Positions 1-6,144 of a stretch of DNA of 16,590 bases are shown here, in pieces (the stretch's first letter is position 1; the number at the start of each line of letters is the position of its first letter). The position numbers were made by a program, and so were the translations under genes. The stretch comes from Geminicoccaceae bacterium (GTDB taxonomy: Bacteria > Pseudomonadota > Alphaproteobacteria > Geminicoccales > Geminicoccaceae): assembly GCA_030824835.1 (NCBI GenBank), contig JAPJRA010000019.1:1-16590 (forward strand). Reading direction: 5' to 3'. The notes below the pieces were generated by a model. The model was not told where the DNA came from and did not search any database. It was given only the letters and a program-made list of their open reading frames with translations.

Positions 1-55
1 CGACAGAGCCAAAGTTGGACGCCGATCGGGGGTCAAAGTTCCAAGCCGTTTGACA
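1..55. mobile_element. Possible terminus of an IS21-like element lying left of the window
   Basis: Two imperfect direct repeats are visible here, each containing CAAAGTT followed by a short ...GCCG... block, and the stretch ends in TTTGACA at 49-55. Read on the minus strand it begins TGTCAAACGGC. From memory, IS21-family ends begin TGT and carry subterminal repeats of this GGGTCAAA...CGCCG type. No transposase is visible because the body would lie outside the window. This call rests on repeat style only. Confidence 0.33.
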
Positions 56-137
56 TATTGCCCACGCCAAGCACGATTGCAGTGTGACCGGTGCCATTTC
101 ACTCCCCCATTGGGGCCTACCGATGGAGTTGACCCTG

Positions 138-432
138 TTAGGCGGGACACGCGGCAGGCTGTGACATGACCCGGATGTACTTCCCGAGGGGAGCGGTATC
201 CGAGCCGACCGTGCGGATGGACGTCGTTGTAGTCGTCCATCCAGGAGGGGATTGCGGCGAGGGCGGTTTTGGCGTTTGGGATCGGGTTCACGCGAACATG
301 GTCTCGCTTGAACGTCTTCACGAAGGCCTCGGCGATGCCGTTGCTCTGCGGGCTATCGACCAGCGTGAAGCAGGGATCCAGGTTGAGCGCGAGAGCCATG
401 TCGATGGTCTTTGCGGCTGCGTAGATCGACCC
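138..432 (-). pseudogene. IS3-family OrfB transposase, C-terminal remnant, frameshifted
   Basis: The minus strand encodes the end of an IS3-type integrase core. It contains the block 'SPQSNGIAEAFVKTFKRD', which carries the last acidic residue of the DDE triad, then a 'YNDVHPHGRLGYRSP' tail. The two upstream aspartates are missing because the 5' part of the gene is deleted. Near the end the reading frame breaks after '...RSPRE': one extra A around 183-186 shifts the frame, and the normal 'YIRVMSQPAACPA' ending with TAA at 138-140 is recovered only in the next frame. The gene therefore carries a 5' deletion and a frameshift and is not functional. Confidence 0.75.
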
Positions 433-637
433 GGACGGCTTCCTTGCCACCTTCGCTCATCAGCTGCCTCCATCGGAACACGAGACTGGGAGAGAGCCAG
501 TGGCGACGGGCAACATAGCTGATCGACATGCCGGGCTGCATCGTTTCGGCCACCACGGCGAGCTTTTGCTCCGTCGTGAAGCGCCGGCGATGGGCAACAT
601 CGGTGATCATTTCCACCTTCGAGAAGGTCTCAGACAT
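433..637 (-). pseudogene. IS3-family OrfA transposase, N-terminal remnant
   Basis: The first 68 or so codons after the ATG at 637 encode a typical OrfA helix-turn-helix: 'RRRFTTEQKLAVVAET', then 'ISYVARRHWLSPSLVFRW', then 'LMSEGGKEAV'. In intact relatives a leucine-zipper region and a programmed frameshift into OrfB follow. Here the sequence jumps at about 430-436 into the end of OrfB in a different frame. The remnant could still give a short DNA-binding peptide, but there is no sign that it is kept for function. Confidence 0.78.
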
Positions 638-756
638 AGGTCTATCCCTTGGTCTGTGCCTAGGGCCTCCCTCTAACGCCGATGTCCGGTCGAAACGGGG
701 GGCACTTCAGCACACCAGCTTCGTGTAGATTCCTCAAGGCGAACGCAAGATAGGAA

Positions 757-785
757 TTGATACGGAGAGGCCGATATGCTACTAT
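757..785 (+). promoter_or_regulatory. Sigma70-like promoter of alpA
   Basis: TTGATA at 757-762 and TACTAT at 780-785 are separated by exactly 17 bp, an almost consensus sigma70 pair. Transcription would begin near 792. A GAGGAGA ribosome binding site (802-808) and the alpA ATG (815) follow. This is the clearest housekeeping promoter in the window and lies just right of the IS debris. Confidence 0.65.
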
Positions 786-814
786 AGGTTGCTGAGTTGG
801 TGAGGAGATATCAC

Positions 815-1078
815 ATGACGAGTGTTCGTGACACACAGCTAGGTACTTTAGCACTTGGCGCCCCGAGCCCTTCCGATCGCATGGCACTAGGACTGCGCCC
901 CGAAGCCGAGACGGCCGCCCAATTGGGCATCAAGGTGCAGACGCTTCGAAAATGGGCCGTCCATCGGAAGGGGCCGCCCCGGGTCAAGGTTGGAAAGCGC
1001 GTCTTCTACCGGCCGGAGGCCGTCCAGGCGTGGCTGGCGGCGCAGGAGCAAGATCCAGCCGCAGCACGAGTGTCGTGA
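815..1078 (+). CDS. AlpA-like helix-turn-helix regulator / excisionase
   Basis: An 87-residue protein with a compact winged HTH of the MerR/excisionase (HTH_17, AlpA) type at about residues 27-74. It shows 'TAAQLGIKVQTLRKW' (first helices and recognition helix), a 'GPPRVKVGKRVFYRPEAVQAWL' wing and the final helix. ATG 815 was chosen because GAGGAGA at 802-808 is ideally placed; the upstream TTG and GTG in frame would swallow this site. In P4-like prophages and satellites AlpA activates int or excision, and that role is inferred here. The stop codon overlaps the GTG start of the next gene by 4 nt, indicating translational coupling. The N-terminal 25 residues are not conserved-looking. Confidence 0.85.
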   Translation: MTSVRDTQLGTLALGAPSPSDRMALGLRPEAETAAQLGIKVQTLRKWAVHRKGPPRVKVGKRVFYRPEAVQAWLAAQEQDPAAARVS

Positions 1079-1494
1079 CCCAGGTATTCGAGCTGGTGCT
1101 CACGCCGACACCTAACCGCCCCGGCCACTACGCGGCCCACCTGGGCGAACGCTGCATTCTGCGGGCATCCAGGCAACCGCTGTTCGATGGTGCCCGGGTG
1201 CTGGCGGGCGAGGGCGTGCCGCCGGACGCCCTCCTGAGCACCAGGCACGCCGGCAGCTCGATCCTGGCCACCCGCTCCACGGTGGGCGAGGCGTCCAGGT
1301 GGACGATCGAGGAAAGCGATGCGCGCGGTCTGCGGCGGCGGCCGTGGCGACCGCATCCTGATGCCGCCCGGACTGGGGGCGGGGCGGCCAAAAACGAGAG
1401 AGACGACCCGTCCGGCACCAATGAGCCCGCCCGCGATCAGCGCGTGCTGGCGGCCATCTCCGCCCCATCCCACGGCGCGGCTCCCGCCGCGTAA
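1075..1494 (+). CDS. Small conserved-type protein coupled to alpA, function unknown
   Basis: A GTG start at 1075 overlaps the alpA stop in a GTGA arrangement. The product is 139 residues. Its first ~95 residues ('HYAAHLGERCILRASRQPLFDGARVLAGEGVPPD', then a 'TRHAG' segment and 'RRRPWRPHP') resemble, as far as I can recall, short uncharacterised proteins encoded between alpA and repA in sphingomonad islands. The last ~40 residues are low-complexity, rich in Ala, Arg and Pro, and may be unconserved. No catalytic motif, signal peptide or membrane segment is visible. Its place between a regulator and a replication helicase suggests a role in element control or replication, but nothing in the sequence proves this. 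A shorter start is possible. Confidence 0.68.
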   Translation: MTQVFELVLTPTPNRPGHYAAHLGERCILRASRQPLFDGARVLAGEGVPPDALLSTRHAGSSILATRSTVGEASRWTIEESDARGLRRRPWRPHPDAARTGGGAAKNERDDPSGTNEPARDQRVLAAISAPSHGAAPAA

Positions 1495-1528
1495 CCAGCG
1501 TCAACGATCAAACTGAGGATCGGAACGA

Positions 1529-1545
1529 CACTCGCGTCGCGAGTG
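1529..1545. promoter_or_regulatory. Palindromic operator site 1 (repA promoter region)
   Basis: CACTCGC-GTC-GCGAGTG is a perfect 7-bp inverted repeat with a 3-bp spacer, centred 63 bp upstream of the repA start. CATAAT at 1567-1572 would be a reasonable -10, placing the palindrome over or just upstream of the -35 position. The same motif recurs at 5139 and 5190. Confidence 0.6.
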
Positions 1546-1599
1546 CCGGGCCGTTGCGGATGTCCACATAATAGGAATAAATACAAGGAGATCAATGAG

Positions 1600-3486
1600 A
1601 TGCACACGGAGCCTAATGCAAACGATCAAGCGCCGGGAGCCATTCCGCGTGGCGCTCTGGGCATGATCGAGACCGCAATTCATTCGTTCGATCGCGACCA
1701 TGCGGCCGAGGGTGCGCTCTGCTACTTCATGGAGCACTCTGCCGCGGTCGGAGCCGGAGCGCGCGCAGTGCTGGACGCTCATGGGGGGCCGGAAGAGTTC
1801 TCGCGCAATGATCCACGCCTGGCGCCAAACTCAGGGCGCTATGCATTCGCGCAAATGTTGGTTTTTCCCTACCCTGAGGATGACGGTCTCGATCTGCCTT
1901 GCGTGATGGCTGCCGCCAAGCTCGAGCTATGCTTGCAGTCTAACGGCAGTGGGAAATCCAAGCGTTGCGGTAGAGATGAGCCCGGACCTAGCGCGATGGA
2001 CGAGCGCAAAGCTGCCTCCGTCCTGGCCGCGCTCAACGAGCATGCGCAATTCCTGCGTTCCCTCGGAGTGCTGGCGCATGTTGAGGATGAAGGCTGGCGC
2101 GGGGGAACCGGCCAGAGCGATCCCGAGCGCGAGTTCTCTCGCCAGCTCACCCTGTATGCCTTCGCTCCCTTGTTTCACAAGTACGGCCGAGCAACCTGGG
2201 CGGCCTTTGAGGCGCTGCAAGAGCTTGTCAAATCGGCCGCCGTGCCTGACGGAGATGCTGCCATAGGCGGCCCGTTCGCCTTGCCGTCACTCGCCGGTGC
2301 GCTGCTGGACGCCATGGGCGGACGGGGCGGCACGCTCCCGGCCTGCCTTGCCAAGTCGCCCGACGAACTGGAGGCGCTGGCGGAGGAGTGGCGAGATGCC
2401 GGCTACGATATTGCGATGTTCGAAGCGACGGGCGATCGATGGTTGAGCCGCGTGCCGGAAGATATCGAGCCCCTGGTAGACGGTGCCATTTTTCGCGGCA
2501 AGCTGCATGCTTTCCTCGGCGGCGCCTCTACCGGCAAGAGCACTGCCCTACATGAACTGGCCGTTAAGCTCAGCATAGGCTTGTCGGCGGCCGCACCGCC
2601 CATGGTGTGGTGCGGCCTGACAATACGGCCGAACGACAAGCCGCGACGTGTCCATTTCTTTTCGGGTGAGGACACGCGCGACATTATCGGCAGGCGAGCG
2701 CGGGCTTTCGCTGGCGCCGGCGCAACATCAACTGCCGTATCGTTCCCGGAAGGGGGTGCGGATGGGCTCAGGCGGTATCTGCAGGGCCTCAAAGGCAAGA
2801 GGCGCGGCGATCCTGGCGTGCCTGACCTCATCGTGATCGACCCGGCCCTGACGTTCCTCGATGGATGCGAGAGCGATGCCGGCGACGTGGGCGCCGCGCT
2901 TGGCGAACTCGTGGAGATTGCCGCCGGAACCGAAGCCGCCGTCGTCGTGGCTCACCACCTGCAAAAGAACGCCAATCCCCGCTCCATGCGGGATCTGCGC
3001 GCGATGGTACGTGGCTCCCAGGTATGGATCGATCGGCCGCGTATCGTACTTGGCTTTCTGAGAACCCGAGACGCGACGCAACTCGGTGTGGTCAAGAGCA
3101 ACATCCCGGGCGTCGAGGAGTTCGTAGTGCTGGCGACGCTCACCCGCGATCCGACAACGCTCATGCATATGCCTGCGGAGCCCAGGTCCGCCAAGGGAAC
3201 TGCATCGACCATCCCGGCTCGGGCCGTCGCGCCCAGCGCGGGCGATCTGGACGAGCCGATCATGGCCGCTCTGCGGCGGCTGATCGGGGAGGGCAAGCGC
3301 GTGACGCTCACTGGCAAGAATGATGGGTTCCGCATTCACGCGCCGGCCGAGGTGGCAGGTGTTGCGCGCGACACGGTGCTGGCGTGCCTGCGGGGTCTTA
3401 TCGAGGTTGGCCGAATTGCGCGAGCCGAAGACGGTGCGCTGCGTCCAGCCGAGGGCCACGACGGGACGGCGCTGGCCGCCGAGTGA
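1600..3486 (+). CDS. repA: RepA-family AAA_25 replicative helicase / ATPase
   Basis: A 628-residue protein. ATG 1600 is preferred over the longer frame because AAGGAG sits at 1585-1590. Residues ~300-500 form a RecA-like AAA_25 core related to plasmid RSF1010 RepA: Walker A 'GGASTGKST' (307-315), 'HFFSGED' after it, Walker B 'LIVIDP' with Asp414, the 'VVAHHLQKN' sensor region (His452-His453), and 'RGSQ' (471-474). The N-terminal ~290 residues have no recognised domain, though a replication-associated role is plausible. The last ~70 residues look like a winged helix ('HAPAEVAGVARDTVLACLRGLIEVGRI'). Family members are hexameric ATP-driven helicases or replication regulators. No primase or RSF1010-type RepC initiator is seen nearby. 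Confidence 0.85.
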   Translation: MHTEPNANDQAPGAIPRGALGMIETAIHSFDRDHAAEGALCYFMEHSAAVGAGARAVLDAHGGPEEFSRNDPRLAPNSGRYAFAQMLVFPYPEDDGLDLPCVMAAAKLELCLQSNGSGKSKRCGRDEPGPSAMDERKAASVLAALNEHAQFLRSLGVLAHVEDEGWRGGTGQSDPEREFSRQLTLYAFAPLFHKYGRATWAAFEALQELVKSAAVPDGDAAIGGPFALPSLAGALLDAMGGRGGTLPACLAKSPDELEALAEEWRDAGYDIAMFEATGDRWLSRVPEDIEPLVDGAIFRGKLHAFLGGASTGKSTALHELAVKLSIGLSAAAPPMVWCGLTIRPNDKPRRVHFFSGEDTRDIIGRRARAFAGAGATSTAVSFPEGGADGLRRYLQGLKGKRRGDPGVPDLIVIDPALTFLDGCESDAGDVGAALGELVEIAAGTEAAVVVAHHLQKNANPRSMRDLRAMVRGSQVWIDRPRIVLGFLRTRDATQLGVVKSNIPGVEEFVVLATLTRDPTTLMHMPAEPRSAKGTASTIPARAVAPSAGDLDEPIMAALRRLIGEGKRVTLTGKNDGFRIHAPAEVAGVARDTVLACLRGLIEVGRIARAEDGALRPAEGHDGTALAAE

Positions 3487-3802
3487 CGAATGCGTCTCGC
3501 CGGCACGGCGCTCCGCCCGGCGCGACCGAACGCCGAGCACGTCCCCACCTTTGAATGACGTCCAGCGGGCTCGGTGGTTACGCCAGCTCCGCGACTTGCC
3601 GCAACGTAGTAATCGAGCACCCAGGCGGACCCGCAGAATTGCTGGTTGCGGCAGTCGCGGATGGCGCCGCGACTATACCGCGACATGAAGCATCCGGCAC
3701 CGCGACTGGCATGCTTGCCGAAATTACTATTAAGTCTTGAATTTAGGACGAATATCGTGTACTGGATTGTAAGTATTGTTCAAGTCACAGCGTCGCGGAA
3801 CG
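3487..3802. other. Intergenic stretch with no supported gene
   Basis: The short open frames here on both strands lack ribosome binding sites, are low-complexity and match no family I know. The composition changes from GC-rich to clearly AT-rich at about 3716-3785, which could hold a promoter for the downstream structured transcript, but no convincing -35/-10 pair was found. Confidence 0.5.
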
Positions 3803-3907
3803 CCTCCCTATAGGAGAGGGGTAGAAGCTACCGCTTCCGCGCCTTCATCGGCGCACAGCAGTAGCATCTCCCCTCCCTGAATAGGGCCGACCGGGCAGGG
3901 ATAGGGG
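3803..3907 (+). other. Cluster of four consecutive hairpins, candidate structured leader or small RNA
   Basis: Four stem-loops follow one another in 105 nt. They are 3803-3819 (CCTCCC/GGAGAGG with one bulge, loop TATA), 3820-3832 (GGTAG-AAG-CTACC), 3839-3854 (GCGCC/GGCGC, 6-nt loop) and 3870-3907 (CCCCTCCCTG against CAGGG-AT-AGGGG). An alternative pairing GAAGC-TACC-GCTTC overlaps the second, so two folds could compete. A purine-rich AT stretch and a small gene follow. The fourth hairpin might simply be a terminator for repA, although no T-run follows it. Confidence 0.4.
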
Positions 3908-3994
3908 GAAGGCCTTAGAAAAGAGAAGAAAGATTGAGAGTTAGGGATGATCCGCACCGTCCCGCTGGACGACCACCATCAAGGAGCCATGCTG

Positions 3995-4204
3995 ATGAGC
4001 TACGGAATGATCGCCAACGCCGAGGGGCTGTTCCCCGGCTTCCGCTTCGTGGTCTGGCCGCTGGCCGGGCAAGATTGGCTGGACGCGATGACCGCACACG
4101 AGACCGCGCATCCCGACGACTTCGGGCCGTGCCTGGTGCTGGAACGCGAGCCGAAGTTGCGCGCCTCGCGCCGCCCGCATTCGGCGCGCCGCAAGAGCCG
4201 CTGA
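3995..4204 (+). CDS. Small hypothetical protein between repA and terS-like gene
   Basis: A 69-residue product starting 'MSYGMIANAEGLFPGFRFVV'. ATG 3995 is chosen because AAGGAG at 3981-3986 lies 8 bp upstream; ATG 3989 is too close to that site, and ATG 3947 would extend the protein by 16 residues without a clear binding site. The first ~50 residues are well balanced and rich in Trp/Phe with acidic residues ('WPLAGQDWLDAMTAHETAHPDDFGPCLVLE'), while the tail is strongly basic ('RRPHSARRKSR'). I do not recognise the family. It has no signal or membrane segment. It may be co-transcribed with the terS-like gene 230 bp downstream. In that gap I see only a 44-codon frame (4339-4473) overlapping the terS start, too weak to call. 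Confidence 0.55.
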   Translation: MSYGMIANAEGLFPGFRFVVWPLAGQDWLDAMTAHETAHPDDFGPCLVLEREPKLRASRRPHSARRKSR

Positions 4205-4435
4205 TCAGGGACGTCGGCCGCACCTCCACGTGTGCGGCCGGCAGGCGAACCATCTGACCGCGGCGCTGGCCGCAAGGGAAGGGGCCGCCGACCGGTCTCT
4301 TCGATCCTCCCCGAAAGACAGGGCCGCCGAGGGCGCGGATGCCGCCCGAGCTTCCCGGCCCCGATCATCTCCAGCCCCACCTGGACGCAATCCCGCTCGA
4401 TCGGGTGCGCGGCTCCACCCAACAGGAGAACCACG

Positions 4436-4942
4436 ATGGCCATGCAGAAAGGTTTGATCCGCCGCGCCCGTGACGGGCGCATCGCCGGCACCGAAGGTCT
4501 GTCGGACATGCAGGCCGCTTTCGTCGAGGCCTACATCGCGAATGGCGGCCAGCAGACCGAGGCCGCACGCGCGGCCGGCTACAGCCAGCCCGACCTGCGG
4601 GCCTACGAACTGATGCGCCATGAGCGCGTCCAGGCGGCGATATCGGCAGCGCTGCGGCCGAGGTTGGGGAAGATCGGGCACTTGGCCGCGACGCTGATCG
4701 ACCGCGAGCTACAAACGGCGTTGGACAACCCCGACGACAAAGCGGCTCAGATACCCATCGGCACCTTGCAAAAGCTGCTGGCGAGCGTCGCTGACAAGCT
4801 GCTGCCGCCCGCGGCAACTGAGAATGAAGGCCGTGATCCCACGCCGCGGCCCTCGATCGCTGACATGGAAGCCGAGCTTGCCGAGTTGAAGCGCCTTCAG
4901 TCAGATGCGGCGTTGATCTTTGATGCTGATCCAGCGGATTGA
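4436..4942 (+). CDS. Terminase small subunit-like DNA-binding protein
   Basis: A 168-residue protein. ATG 4436 follows AGGAGA (4424-4429). Residues 22-70 match the phage small-terminase HTH pattern: 'LSDMQAAFVEAYIANGGQQTE', then 'AARAAGYSQ' and 'LMRHERVQAAI'. A helical middle follows (~75-120, 'LIDRELQTALDNPDDKAAQIPIGTLQKLLASV'), and then an acidic probable coiled coil (~138-157, 'MEAELAELKRLQ') suited to oligomerisation. In phages TerS recognises the packaging site and hands DNA to TerL; in staphylococcal satellites a satellite-encoded TerS redirects helper packaging. No TerL, portal or capsid gene accompanies it here, which fits satellite use, but a recruited DNA-binding role is possible. 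Confidence 0.75.
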   Translation: MAMQKGLIRRARDGRIAGTEGLSDMQAAFVEAYIANGGQQTEAARAAGYSQPDLRAYELMRHERVQAAISAALRPRLGKIGHLAATLIDRELQTALDNPDDKAAQIPIGTLQKLLASVADKLLPPAATENEGRDPTPRPSIADMEAELAELKRLQSDAALIFDADPAD

Positions 4943-5138
4943 GCCTCTGGCGCCGATTGCCTGGACGGGGCACGCGCGCGGCGTGACCTTGCGGGGCGGG
5001 AGGGGCCAGAAAACGCGGCGGCGCTGCTGCGGCCATCACTCTGGTCCGACTGGTCGATCGGCCTTCTGACGGCCCCCGCCCCCGCTGGACGGGTAGGCGC
5101 GAAACGCCCGGCGGTGTCCCGGCGGCCCATCGCGATAG

Positions 5139-5155
5139 TACTCGCTACACGAGTG
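5139..5155. promoter_or_regulatory. Palindromic operator site 2
   Basis: TACTCGC-TAC-ACGAGTG has a 5-bp ACTCG/CGAGT core identical to site 1 and site 3 and the same spacing. It lies 197 bp downstream of the terS-like stop in a non-coding region. TACTAT can be read leftward on the minus strand across its left edge, but without a properly spaced -35. Confidence 0.55.
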
Positions 5156-5189
5156 GGGCCACGCAATGGTATAGGCCGGAGGGGCCGGA

Positions 5190-5206
5190 TACTCGCTGGG
5201 CGAGTG
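5190..5206. promoter_or_regulatory. Palindromic operator site 3
   Basis: TACTCGC-TGG-GCGAGTG has 6-bp perfect arms (ACTCGC/GCGAGT). Its centre is 51 bp from the centre of site 2, close to five helical turns, so proteins bound to both would face the same side of the DNA. The right flank (GG then CC) also resembles that of site 2. Confidence 0.55.
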
Positions 5207-5374
5207 GTCCTAGTCAGACCGCGCGACCGCCGATAGTCCCGAAATTTGACCAACTGGCGGTGCATCGTCGAGCGCCAGGACCGGTCGGACCAATCCGCCT
5301 GGATAGGTCGCAGCAACTGACGCGCCCGGCTCCGGACCCTTTACCCCTCTGAGACGGCCACCGACGCGTTTGGT

Positions 5375-5448
5375 AGGATTGGGCGGATCGGTGTCGTTCT
5401 CCGCAGGGTTGGGTAGTTTAAGCGTACAGATCACAAGGGTTGGATGGG
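5375..5448 (+). repeat. Three iteron-like direct repeats, candidate replication origin
   Basis: AGGATTGGGCGG (5375), AGGGTTGGGTAG (5405) and AGGGTTGGATGG (5436) are spaced 30 and 31 bp apart, about three helical turns, with consensus AGGRTTGGRYRG. They are followed from about 5450 by a clearly AT-richer stretch, and preceded 170 bp upstream by the paired palindromes. Iterons beside an AT-rich region are typical of replication origins. No protein is shown to bind here. Confidence 0.42.
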
Positions 5449-5595
5449 TGTATGTGCCATTTTGGTAACACTTGTCAGTAATCGGTAAAGCGTTGTGTGA
5501 CATGCAATTGTTGAGGAAATTGTACCGGAAGGCGACTTTGAAGATGTAACGGGTGCGTGTACCTGCGCCATATCGAAATAAGGCGCAGAGGGTCT

Positions 5596-5733
5596 GTGAT
5601 ACACACTGTAGATGCCACCGAAATTATCATTGCTATCATCTCAACTTGGCCGACGACCTGCAAGTTCGAGGTCTCAACGCACCTCGTTGTGCTCGCCGCG
5701 ATCGCCGCGTGGTTGTGGGGCGGGCGAAAGTGA
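5596..5733 (+). CDS. Possible 45-residue membrane protein
   Basis: A GTG-initiated frame with two hydrophobic stretches, 'TEIIIAIISTW' (about 8-18) and 'THLVVLAAIAAWLWGG' (about 28-43), and a short basic end before TGA at 5731-5733. The product looks like a tail-anchored or small inner-membrane peptide. AGAGGG precedes the GTG by only 3 nt, so the start is uncertain; a longer start at GTG 5557 is also open. Residue order is sensible for a membrane peptide, but no homology can be claimed and chance is not excluded. Confidence 0.25.
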   Translation: MIHTVDATEIIIAIISTWPTTCKFEVSTHLVVLAAIAAWLWGGRK

Positions 5734-6072
5734 TTGGGTCGGGCGGTCCGCCGGTCAAGAGGGTTGCGCCGCTCTCTTGTGCTGCGCCAGCCGGCAGCTA
5801 GCGATCGCAAGAACTGCGTGGCGGGGCGAAGCGTTCAATCCAGCGCCTAGCGGCCCTGCGCGACCGCCGCGAGGCGCACCCACGCACCTTGCGGCGGTCG
5901 TTCCCGCCAAGCGCTTGAAGGCGAGCATCATTCCAACTCGCGCTCAGGTCATGATGCATTTCATCGCCTGGCCGGCATCGATGCAGCGGCGGGGTCATCA
6001 ATCAGCTGGCATGCGATCGCCGGCACCGGCGGCATGGAGGGTTGACGCCACGTCGAACTCGGCTCAATCATG
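5734..6072. other. Non-coding stretch without a supported gene
   Basis: Apart from the long inverted repeat at 5861-5900, I see nothing recognisable. A plus-strand frame spans most of it (5612-6073) but the translation is Arg/Ser/Ala/Pro-rich and featureless, as expected of out-of-frame GC-rich DNA, and the minus-strand frames are no better. Confidence 0.5.
5861..5900. repeat. Long inverted repeat (14-bp arms)
   Basis: CGACCGCCGCGAGG (5861-5874) and CCTTGCGGCGGTCG (5887-5900) are complementary at 13 of 14 positions, with a 12-nt loop. As RNA it would be a very stable hairpin. No T-run follows on either side, so it may be a terminator, a REP-like element or a protein site; no gene ends directly before it. 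Confidence 0.5.
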
Positions 6073-6124
6073 AGTGCTTGATCAAAGCACTTCTTAGTGC
6101 TGCAATATCTGCCTTTAAGATATC
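6073..6124. promoter_or_regulatory. Inverted repeats upstream of the secreted small protein gene
   Basis: AGTGCTT (6073-6079) and AAGCACT (6085-6091) form a perfect 7-bp inverted repeat around GATCA. A third half-site AGTGCT lies at 6096-6101. A second inverted repeat, TATCT...AGATA, spans about 6107-6123. All sit in AT-rich DNA directly before the gene at 6145, so they are candidate operators. No good -35/-10 pair was found. Confidence 0.4.
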
Positions 6125-6144
6125 ACTTACAGTGAGAAATATGC

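Larger units (their letters stand above)
85..692 (-). mobile_element. Internally deleted IS3-family insertion sequence
   Basis: The start of an OrfA-type transposase (433-637) is joined out of frame to the end of an OrfB-type transposase (138-432), both on the minus strand, so the middle of the element is gone. Weak candidate inverted ends sit outside the genes: GACCGG at 86-91 with GGGGCCTA at 112-119, and their complements at 686-691 and 661-669. The ends are degenerate and no target duplication was identified. The copy cannot be autonomous, because most of the DDE catalytic domain is deleted. Confidence 0.68.

Noticed and set aside
2728..3540. Long minus-strand open frame opposite repA
   Set aside because: It mirrors the codon structure of a clear RepA gene, has no ribosome binding site and no protein-like features. 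It is a GC-rich shadow.
4339..4473. 44-codon frame overlapping the terS-like start
   Set aside because: The residues look fairly protein-like, but there is no ribosome binding site and the stretch before terS is readable in all frames. Not enough to call a gene.
5375..5448. CRISPR array from regularly spaced repeats
   Set aside because: There are only three repeats, about 12 bp long and imperfect, with 30-31 bp periodicity and no cas genes; iterons fit better.
5210..5503. 97-codon minus-strand frame over the iteron repeats
   Set aside because: No ribosome binding site. Its repeated Pro-Asn-Pro pieces come from the AGGRTTGG repeats, whose 31-bp spacing is not a multiple of three.
5612..6073. 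153-codon plus-strand frame in the control region
   Set aside because: It has no ribosome binding site and a low-complexity Arg/Ser/Ala/Pro translation, it crosses a stable inverted repeat, and nothing resembles a known domain.
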